DNA of 64,000 bases, taken from assembly GCF_009727155.1 (NCBI RefSeq), contig NZ_WNWM01000002.1, positions 1,054,001 to 1,118,000 on the forward strand, given 5' to 3'. Origin of the DNA: Pseudoduganella dura (lineage in GTDB: Bacteria > Pseudomonadota > Gammaproteobacteria > Burkholderiales > Burkholderiaceae_D). The notes under the pieces are model-generated. The model searched no databases. It was not told where the DNA came from and worked only from the letters and a program-made list of their open reading frames with translations. Below, in pieces: positions 8,657-14,623 of this stretch; position 1 is the first letter of the stretch, and each line of letters opens with the position of its first letter. The position numbers and the translations under genes are program-made.

Positions 8657-9031
8657 ATGGCTACAAATCATGGCGATTCACGAAGCGATGTCAGAACCGA
8701 GGCAAGAACCGAACAGCGATCCGAAGCGGGCAAGGGAAACAGCCAGCGGGCGGACGCACCGGCTGCGGGGAAAAGCACGAGCAAACGAGGCTTCGCCGCA
8801 ATGGACGAAGCCACCCAACGGATGATTGCCAGCAAGGGGGGCCAGGCAGCCCACCAGAAAGGCACCGCGCACGAATTCGATTCCGAGGAAGCGCGGCGCG
8901 CGGGCCAGAAAGGTGGCGAAGCGGTGAGCCGGGATCGCGAGCATATGGCTGAAATTGGCCGCAAGGGCGGTGAAAGCCGCCAGTCCGCGAGCCGTCTCGC
9001 GCGGCAGGGTGCCAAGGAAGAAAAACGCTGA
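8657..9031 (+). CDS. KGG-repeat stress-induced hydrophilic protein
   Basis: 124 residues, strongly hydrophilic. Three Lys-Gly-Gly motifs stand in a row (IASKGGQAAHQKG, AGQKGGEAVS, IGRKGGESRQ) after a low-complexity Glu/Arg/Thr N-terminus. This is the con-10/GsiB-like KGG family, associated with desiccation, heat and stationary-phase stress. The ATG at 8657 has a GAGAGAGAGG purine tract 7 nt before it. It is probably intrinsically disordered in the cytoplasm. It stands alone, 158 bp after the hemerythrin gene. Confidence 0.88.
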   Translation: MATNHGDSRSDVRTEARTEQRSEAGKGNSQRADAPAAGKSTSKRGFAAMDEATQRMIASKGGQAAHQKGTAHEFDSEEARRAGQKGGEAVSRDREHMAEIGRKGGESRQSASRLARQGAKEEKR

Positions 9032-9485
9032 TCGGCCCCGGCATCGCGCCGATGCCTTCACTTCACGGCGGGCCGGGGTACCGGTCCCGGGTCCGCCGGT
9101 TTCCGGTTCCCCTGTTTTCCTGTTTTCCTGTTTTCCTGTTTTCCTGTTTTCCTGTTTTCCTGTTTTCCTGTCGCAAGCGTTCGCGTCGACTTGGCACCGA
9201 TCCGGGAACGACCTGGAAGTGACCCGCTTTTTTTTCGCTTTCCTTCTGCGATTTTTCCTTCATTTCCTGCAACTGCGCCGCAACATCTCCGCATATCTTC
9301 TGCACCCGCCGCGGGTTGTCCGCACTTTTCAGGCATATTTCCGCTTTCCTGCTGCTTTTTGTCGCCATTCCCCCGATTCGCGCAGCATCTCTCCCTTTAG
9401 GCGGGAGCGTACCCCGCCCGCACGGTTCATCACGCGATTTCGTTGTCTGCGATACAATGAATTTCCAAATTCAGAAGAGGCAGAC
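9032..9485. other. Intergenic region upstream of dps with octanucleotide tract
   Basis: 454 bp without a credible gene. It contains the CCTGTTTT tract (9111-9170), then a pyrimidine-rich, T-run-containing stretch (about 9225-9370). The dps ribosome site AGAGG lies just before 9486. Frames crossing the tract are open only because the repeat lacks stops. Confidence 0.6.
9111..9170 (+). repeat. Octanucleotide tandem repeat (CCTGTTTT), 7.5 copies
   Basis: Seven perfect copies of CCTGTTTT followed by CCTG, 60 bp in all, with no mismatch. Perfect short-unit tracts are prone to slippage, so copy number may vary between isolates. It lies 316 bp upstream of the dps start and 80 bp after the KGG protein stop. 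Confidence 0.95.
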
Positions 9486-9989
9486 ATGAACGACCAAGCA
9501 CAACCGGACGCACTGAAAACCCCGACCGACCTCGGCAATAAAGCCCGCAAGGACGTGGCTGAAGGGTTGAACGCACTGCTGGCGGACACCTTTGCGCTGT
9601 ACATCAAATGCAAGAATTTCCACTGGCACGTGAGCGGCCCGCATTTCCGCTCGTATCACCTGCTGCTCGACGAGCAGGCTACCGCGATCTACGCGATGCT
9701 GGACCCGATCGCCGAACGCGTGCGCAAGCTGGGCGGCACCACCATCCGTTCCATCAAGCACATCTCGGAACTGCAACGCATCAAGGACAACGACGAACCG
9801 TTCGTCGATGCGATCGCGATGCTCGACGAGCTGCGCAACGATAACCAGGCGCTCGTGAAGTCGATGCGCGAAGTCCACGAGGTATGCGACAAGGACAACG
9901 ACATCGCTACCGCCAGCGTGCTGGAAAACTGGATCGACGAAGCCGAGCAGCGCATCTGGTTCCTGTTCGAATCCACCCGCACCGCCTGA
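9486..9989 (+). CDS. dps: Dps, DNA-protecting ferritin-like protein
   Basis: 167 residues. It forms a dodecamer that oxidises and stores iron using H2O2 and binds DNA in starvation. The ferroxidase-site signature is clear: KNFHWHVSGPHFRSYH followed by LDEQATAIYAMLDPIAERV. The N-terminal tail has few Lys/Arg, so DNA binding may be weak. ATG at 9486 after AGAGG. A long upstream region suggests complex control (OxyR or stationary phase is usual for the family), but I cannot identify an operator with certainty. Confidence 0.95.
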   Translation: MNDQAQPDALKTPTDLGNKARKDVAEGLNALLADTFALYIKCKNFHWHVSGPHFRSYHLLLDEQATAIYAMLDPIAERVRKLGGTTIRSIKHISELQRIKDNDEPFVDAIAMLDELRNDNQALVKSMREVHEVCDKDNDIATASVLENWIDEAEQRIWFLFESTRTA

Positions 9990-10000
9990 CCCCCCCCATG

Positions 10001-10056
10001 CAGTGCCGCCGCCCGCGGCGGCACTGTTCCGCGGGCGTGGAGCTGGCTCCACGCCC
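10001..10056 (+). terminator. Two consecutive hairpins after dps
   Basis: The first hairpin has a 10-bp perfect stem (CAGTGCCGCC at 10001-10010, GGCGGCACTG at 10017-10026). The second has an 11-bp stem (GGGCGTGGAGC at 10033-10043, GCTCCACGCCC at 10046-10056). Neither has a good T-run. They probably stabilise or end the dps transcript and may also block read-through from modE on the other strand. Confidence 0.55.
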
Positions 10057-10064
10057 GGCATCAT

Positions 10065-10116
10065 CTTCCCGCATTACCTTCCCGCATGAGCTTCCTGCGG
10101 TACCTTCCTGCATCAC
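10065..10116 (-). repeat. 13-bp imperfect tandem repeat overlapping the modE stop
   Basis: Four consecutive 13-bp units on the plus strand: CTTCCCGCATTAC, CTTCCCGCATGAG, CTTCCTGCGGTAC and CTTCCTGCATCAC (10065, 10078, 10091, 10104). The last one covers the modE stop codon (10113-10115), so read in the modE direction the repeats begin at the stop and run downstream. Confidence 0.8.
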
Positions 10117-10934
10117 CCAGGCATACCCACGATCACGCTCGATGCCTTGAACAGCGCGGTCGCCGGCATGCCGGCGGCCAGTTCCAGCACTTCCGCGCTG
10201 TCCAGCGTGACGGTGGCCGCGATCGTGCCGCCGCCCGGCAGCGCGATCGTCACCTCCGCATTCACCGCCCCGGGCACGACCCGCGCGATGGTGCCGGCCA
10301 GCTGGTTGCGCGCCGACAGGCGCGCCCCTTCCACCGCCACCGCGACGATCACCGACGATGCCTTGACCAGCGCGAACGCCTGCGCGCCCGGCGCCAGCCC
10401 GAGGCTTTCGGCGCTCTCGTGCGTGACCACCGCCACGATGCGCTGCCCGCCGACAATGCGCAGCACGACTTCGTCGTTGACGGCGCCGCGCGTGACGGTT
10501 TCCACGGTGCCCAGGAACTGGTTGCGCGCACTGGTCTTCATGTTGAGCACCTGCAGCAGGTTGATATCGTCAATGTCCTCGCCGACCGGCTGCCGGCCCA
10601 GTTGTTCGATGAAGCGGCGGTGCAGTTCTTCCAGCCGGCGGAACTGCGCCACCAGCCGCGTGCCAGGTTCGGTGAGCCGCGTGCCGCCGCCGCCCCTGCC
10701 GCCGGCCAGCCGTTCGACCAGTGGCGCGCCGGCCAGGTTGTTCATCGTTTCCACCGCGTCCCACGCCCCCTTGTAGCTCATGCCCACGGCCTTGGCCGCC
10801 TGCGTGATCGAACCGTGCGCGGCGATCGCGGCCAGCAGCGCGATGCGGTCCGGCCCGCCCAGGTGCCGGCCGCCGCTGGTCAGCCACAGCTTGCCCTCCA
10901 GTTCCAGCGGCCCGCTTTTCTCCACCTCGCTCAT
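10113..10934 (-). CDS. modE: ModE, molybdate-responsive transcriptional regulator
   Basis: 273 residues. The N-terminal LysR-like winged helix (LEGKLWLTSGG, GSITQAAKAVGMSYKGAWD, about 10-110) is followed by two molybdate-binding TOBE/Mop domains (MKTSARNQFLGTVETVTRG and LSARNQLAGTIARVVPG, about 131-270). With molybdate bound, ModE represses modABC. Its start overlaps the modC stop by four bases (ATGA), placing it as the last gene of a modA-modB-modC-modE operon, so it should autoregulate through the operator upstream of modA. Confidence 0.94.
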   Translation of the reverse strand: MSEVEKSGPLELEGKLWLTSGGRHLGGPDRIALLAAIAAHGSITQAAKAVGMSYKGAWDAVETMNNLAGAPLVERLAGGRGGGGTRLTEPGTRLVAQFRRLEELHRRFIEQLGRQPVGEDIDDINLLQVLNMKTSARNQFLGTVETVTRGAVNDEVVLRIVGGQRIVAVVTHESAESLGLAPGAQAFALVKASSVIVAVAVEGARLSARNQLAGTIARVVPGAVNAEVTIALPGGGTIAATVTLDSAEVLELAAGMPATALFKASSVIVGMPG

Positions 10935-11602
10935 GGTGCCTCCTCCACGATGGCGCCGTCGGCCATCGTCAATACATGACCGCCGAACGCGACGGCATCT
11001 TCGGGATCGTGCGTGATCATCAGCATCGGAATATCGAGGCGGCGCTGCAGCGCGTCCAGCTCGGCGCGCATGCGCACGCGCAATGCCGGATCGAGCGCGG
11101 CGAACGGCTCGTCCAGCAGCAGCGCGGCCGGCTCGGCGATCAGCGCGCGCGCCAGCGCCACCCGCTGCCGCTGGCCGCCGGAAAGCTGGTCCGGCACCTG
11201 CCGGGCCACCGCTTCCAGCCCGAACGCGTCGAGCCAGTAGGCGATCGCTTCGCCGTCCACCTTGCGCGGCGGATTGAACAGGCCCCGGCGCAGGCCGAAG
11301 GCGATGTTCTGCCGCACGTTCAGGTGCGGGAACAGCGCGTAATCCTGGAACAGGTAACCCACGTTGCGCCGCTGCGGCGACACGTCGATGCCGTTGACGC
11401 TGTCGAACAAGACCCTGCCGGCCAGTTCGATGTAGCCGGCATCGGGCCGCGCCAGCCCTGCCACCGCCTTCAGCATCTGGCTCTTGCCGGCGCCGGACGC
11501 GCCATAGATGACGATCCGCTGGCTGTTGGACGCAAAGCGGGCATTGAGCCGGAACGCGCGCGCGCCGGCGCGCAGCGTGGTGTCGATGTCCAGGCGGATC
11601 AT
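10931..11602 (-). CDS. modC: ModC, molybdate ABC transporter ATPase (short form)
   Basis: 223 residues. Walker A (YGASGAGKS), ABC signature (LSGGQRQRVALARAL), Walker B (AALLLDEPFAALD) and the switch His (ITHDPEDAV) are all present, so it should power molybdate import with ModB. Usual ModC proteins are about 350 residues and end with a TOBE domain. This one stops right after the nucleotide-binding domain and lacks it. Start 11602 overlaps the modB stop (ATGA), showing translational coupling. Confidence 0.93.
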   Translation of the reverse strand: MIRLDIDTTLRAGARAFRLNARFASNSQRIVIYGASGAGKSQMLKAVAGLARPDAGYIELAGRVLFDSVNGIDVSPQRRNVGYLFQDYALFPHLNVRQNIAFGLRRGLFNPPRKVDGEAIAYWLDAFGLEAVARQVPDQLSGGQRQRVALARALIAEPAALLLDEPFAALDPALRVRMRAELDALQRRLDIPMLMITHDPEDAVAFGGHVLTMADGAIVEEAP

Positions 11603-12270
11603 GGCAATGCCTTGCGCGGCGGTGCCAGCCGGCTGGCCAGCACCAGCACGGCCACGCAGGTGACCGACGTGACGGCGACCAGCAGGTTGGCGGTGTCGTC
11701 CTGCCCCGCCTGCACGGCTTCGTAGACGGCGATCGACAGTGTCTGCGTCTTGCCGGGAATGCTGCCTGCCACCATCAGCGTGGCGCCGAATTCGCCCATC
11801 GAGCGGGCGAACGCCAGCAGGGTGCCGGCCAGCACGCCGCGCCACGCCAGCGGCAGCGTCACGCGCAGGAACACGCCCGGGCCGGATACGCCGAGCACGC
11901 GCGCGGCCTGTTCCAGCTGCGGGTCCACCGTCTCGAACGCGGAGCGGGCCCCCTTGAGCACCAGCGGAAAGGCCACCACGGCGGCGGCGATCACGGCCGC
12001 CTGCCACGTGAAGATGAGGTTGATGCCGAACGCGTCGTGCAGCCAGCCGCCCAGCGGGCCGTTGCGCCCGATGACGACCAGCAGGTAATAGCCGAGCACC
12101 GTGGGCGGCATCACCATCGGCAGCGTCAGCAGCGCATCGAGCAGCTCGCGGCCGGGAAAGCGCTTGCGCGCCAGCACCCAGCCCAGGGCGATGCCCAGCA
12201 TTAGGTCGATCGCCGTGGCCCACAGCGCCACCTTCAGCGACAGGCCGAGGGCGATCCACGCATCGCCCAT
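11599..12270 (-). CDS. modB: ModB, molybdate ABC transporter permease
   Basis: 223 residues with about five to six membrane helices. The EAA-type loop that docks the ATPase is visible (DPQLEQAARVLGVSGPGVFL, then LPLAWRGVLAGTLLAFARSMGEFGATLM). MPPTVLGYYLL is typical of ModB/CysU-like permeases. The ATG at 12270 overlaps the TGA of modA by one base (TGATG). It forms the membrane channel for molybdate with ModA and ModC. Confidence 0.94.
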   Translation of the reverse strand: MGDAWIALGLSLKVALWATAIDLMLGIALGWVLARKRFPGRELLDALLTLPMVMPPTVLGYYLLVVIGRNGPLGGWLHDAFGINLIFTWQAAVIAAAVVAFPLVLKGARSAFETVDPQLEQAARVLGVSGPGVFLRVTLPLAWRGVLAGTLLAFARSMGEFGATLMVAGSIPGKTQTLSIAVYEAVQAGQDDTANLLVAVTSVTCVAVLVLASRLAPPRKALP

Positions 12271-13016
12271 CAGGGCTTGCCGAAGCCGTACTTCGCCAGG
12301 ATCGCCTGGCCGGCGGCCGATACCGCGTAATCGGTGAATTGCCGCGCCAGCCGGGGCTGCTGCGCATTGGCGATAACCGCGATCGGGTAATGCACCGGCG
12401 TGGCGGTCGGCAGCGTCAGCACGGCCTTTACCTTGTCCTTTTGCGCCATCACGTCGGTGGCGTAGAGAAAACCGGCATCGGCTTCGCCGCGCGCCACGTA
12501 GTCGAGGCTCTGGCGCACCGACGTGCCGAACACGAATTTCGGCTGCAGCGCCTGCCACAGGCCCGCCTTCGTCAGCGCCTCTTCCGTGTAGCGGCCGATC
12601 GGCACGCTGGCGGGGTTGCCGGTGGTGAGGCGCCCCGCCGTCTTCAGGTCGGCCAGCGACGCGATCCTGCCGCCGACCGGAACGACCAGTACCACGGTAT
12701 TGCTGGCGAAATCGCGGCGCGTGCCGGGCGCGACCAGCTTCAGGGCCTGCGCCTTGTCCATCGCTTCCTGGTCGGCGGAGGCGAACACGTCCACCGGCGC
12801 GCCCTTGGCGATCTGCTGCACCAGCGCATCGGACGCGGCGAAGTTCAGCAGCACCTTGTCGCCGGGGTGCGCGGCCTCGAACGACTGCGCCAGTTCCCTG
12901 AACGCGTTGGTGAGGCTGGCGGCGGCGGAAACGGTGAGATCGGCCGCGCCGGCCAGCGGCGGCAGCACGGCCAGGGAGGTTGCCAGGGCAGTGGCGAACA
13001 GCACGTTCTTGCGCAT
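12270..13016 (-). CDS. modA: ModA, periplasmic molybdate-binding protein
   Basis: 248 residues with a signal peptide (MRKNVLFATALATSLAVLPP, cleaved near AGAA). The mature domain begins DLTVSAAASLTNAFRELA, and NFAASDALVQQIAKGAPVDVF, TGNPASVPIGRY and GFLYATDV are ModA signatures for oxyanion binding. It captures molybdate in the periplasm and delivers it to ModBC. First gene of the operon; the ModE-type palindrome at 13040-13063 lies 24 bp upstream of its start. Confidence 0.94.
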   Translation of the reverse strand: MRKNVLFATALATSLAVLPPLAGAADLTVSAAASLTNAFRELAQSFEAAHPGDKVLLNFAASDALVQQIAKGAPVDVFASADQEAMDKAQALKLVAPGTRRDFASNTVVLVVPVGGRIASLADLKTAGRLTTGNPASVPIGRYTEEALTKAGLWQALQPKFVFGTSVRQSLDYVARGEADAGFLYATDVMAQKDKVKAVLTLPTATPVHYPIAVIANAQQPRLARQFTDYAVSAAGQAILAKYGFGKP

Positions 13017-13039
13017 GAAAACCCTCGATGAGCGAAAAG

Positions 13040-13063
13040 CGCAATATACACGATTATATAGCG
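13040..13063 (-). promoter_or_regulatory. ModE-type operator upstream of modA
   Basis: A 24-bp imperfect palindrome with the pattern CGCnATATAnnCGnnTATATnGCG, 24-47 bp before the modA start. ModE operators are known as paired TATAT-type half sites flanked by CG. The match, the position and the presence of modE as the last gene of the operon make molybdate-dependent autorepression very likely. Confidence 0.8.
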
Positions 13064-13104
13064 GTGATTATATGCCCGGACAGCCAGCCGGGCTCACGCT
13101 GCGG

Positions 13105-13956
13105 CTATAGTGTCTCGACCTTCAGCTCGCCCGCCAGCAGCCGCCGCGCAAGTATCTGGTACACCACCAGGTCGAAGCGGGCCGCGGGGCGCTTCTTCTT
13201 CAGCTTGCCGGTGCCGAGGTAGCACCAGTTCTCGACCAGCTGCCTTTGCCGCAGCCCGTCCGACTCTTCGACGATCGCGACCGGGCCGTCGTAGGGCCAG
13301 CGCCTGACCAGCATGTGCCCGAGCGCCGCCTGCAACCGCCCCGCATGGTCGGCGGCGCTTTCCTCGCCGGTGCAGGCGCCATGGCAGCGGGCGATCTGGC
13401 GCGCGAAGCACGGCCGGCCCGGGCTACCCTTCTCCAGCCCCGTCATCACCGGGCACAGCTTCGAAGCCTGCACCAGGTTCTTCAGCGTCTCCTGCGCCGC
13501 CTTCCTCGTGCCGAACAGGCCGAACAGGCCATCGGTGCGGCCGAAGTCGACTTCTTTCGCGAACACGATGTCCGGCCGGTGTTCGCGGATCGCGATCGAG
13601 CAGATCTCGCGCTGGCGGCGCAGCTTGACGTTGAACACGGGCTGGTGCTCGCGGATCAGCATCGCCTCGCGCAGCAGCGCGCCCAGTTCGCCGCCGGTGC
13701 GCTCGAAGTCGATGCGGCGCGTGCGCGCCAGCATCTGCGCCTCGTCGGGCGTGCGCAGGTGCGACATCACGCGGTGCCGGATATTGACGCTCTTGCCGAT
13801 ATAGATCGGCGTGGCGGCTTCGTCGCGGAAGATATAGATGCCCGGGTGCTGCGGCAAGACGTCGATGCAGTCACGGGGGATATGGTCGGGATAGCTGAAT
13901 AACAGTGCGGGGTCGGCGCGGACCAGCAATCCCACGGAGTTGACATGGGTGCCCAT
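13105..13956 (-). CDS. cho: GIY-YIG nuclease, Cho-like (UvrC homologue)
   Basis: 283 residues from the ATG at 13956. An N-terminal GIY-YIG domain (HPGIYIFRDE, TPIYIGKSVNIRHRV, then EAMLIREHQPVFNV with the catalytic Glu) resembles the UvrC N-terminal nuclease. Cho makes the 3' incision in nucleotide excision repair at lesions UvrC handles poorly. A later CPVMTGL...PCFARQIARCHGAC segment has Cys residues as in Cho. The frame extends further upstream, but earlier starts would overlap the divergent metallopeptidase gene. The alternative call is a DNA polymerase III epsilon-linked GIY-YIG protein, but no exonuclease domain is present. Confidence 0.8.
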   Translation of the reverse strand: MGTHVNSVGLLVRADPALLFSYPDHIPRDCIDVLPQHPGIYIFRDEAATPIYIGKSVNIRHRVMSHLRTPDEAQMLARTRRIDFERTGGELGALLREAMLIREHQPVFNVKLRRQREICSIAIREHRPDIVFAKEVDFGRTDGLFGLFGTRKAAQETLKNLVQASKLCPVMTGLEKGSPGRPCFARQIARCHGACTGEESAADHAGRLQAALGHMLVRRWPYDGPVAIVEESDGLRQRQLVENWCYLGTGKLKKKRPAARFDLVVYQILARRLLAGELKVETL

Positions 13957-14002
13957 CGTGCCATCATACTGATTTGCAAGGCTGTGGTACAGTCTCGCCG
14001 CC

Positions 14003-14512
14003 ATGACAGCCCCACTGAAATACCTCGGCGCGTACTCCGACGACACGCGCCACCAGGTGCAAGCCCTGCTGAACCAGAACCGCCTCGGCGAAGTGCTGAA
14101 GAAACGTTATCCGAACGCCCACGACGTGCGCAACGACCGGGCGCTGTACGGCTATGTGCAGGATCTGCGCGACGAGTTCCTGCGCAACGCCGCGCCGATC
14201 GACAAGGTGCTGTTCGACAGCAAGATCCACGTGATCAACCATGCGCTCGGGCTGCACACATCGATTTCCCGCATCCAGGGCGGCAAGCTCAAGGCCAAGC
14301 ACGAGATCCGCGTCGCCACCATGTTCCGCGACTGCCCGATCGAATTCCTGCGCATGATCGCCGTGCACGAACTGGCGCACGTGAAGGAAAAGCAGCACGA
14401 CAAGGCGTTCTACAAACTGTGCTCGTACATGGAACCGCAGTACCACCAGTACGAGTTCGACGTGCGGCTGTACCTGACGGAACTGGAGCATTCCGGGCAA
14501 AAGCTGTGGTAA
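14003..14512 (+). CDS. YgjP-like (WLM/DUF45) metallopeptidase
   Basis: 169 residues. A zinc-binding motif is seen as H122-E123-L-A-H126 with H132 following (HELAHVKEKQH), preceded by KAKHEIRVATMFRDCP. This is the YgjP/SprT-like gluzincin-related family. No signal peptide, so cytoplasmic. Substrates are not known for most members. It starts 46 bp from the divergent cho-like gene; the shared region is short, so their promoters overlap. Confidence 0.82.
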   Translation: MTAPLKYLGAYSDDTRHQVQALLNQNRLGEVLKKRYPNAHDVRNDRALYGYVQDLRDEFLRNAAPIDKVLFDSKIHVINHALGLHTSISRIQGGKLKAKHEIRVATMFRDCPIEFLRMIAVHELAHVKEKQHDKAFYKLCSYMEPQYHQYEFDVRLYLTELEHSGQKLW

Positions 14513-14581
14513 CCCATCGGCAGGCGCGCCGGTAACGGCCCGCCGCCACGTCATCAGGTTGTCATCGACAAGCCATATCAT

Positions 14582-14617
14582 CCCTTCAATTTTTCTGCTC
14601 AACAATAAATTGAAGGG
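14582..14617 (+). promoter_or_regulatory. Inverted repeat masking the ribosome site of the PAP2 phosphatase
   Basis: An 11-bp perfect inverted repeat (CCCTTCAATTT at 14582-14592, AAATTGAAGGG at 14607-14617, 14-nt loop) ends 6 nt before the ATG at 14624. The right arm contains the only Shine-Dalgarno-like sequence (GAAGGG). If transcribed, the mRNA hairpin would hide the ribosome site. The stem is AU-rich at the loop side, as in RNA thermometers. Confidence 0.6.
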
Positions 14618-14623
14618 TTTCAC

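Noticed and set aside
9063..9368. Reverse-strand open frames over the octanucleotide tract (Lys-Thr-Gly-Lys-Gln-Glu-Asn-Arg repeats)
   Set aside because: Produced by the repeat itself; no ribosome site and no sense outside the repeat.
13957..14046. Longer N-terminus for the Cho-like protein
   Set aside because: It would overlap the start of the divergent metallopeptidase and has no resemblance to the family; the ATG at 13956 fits.
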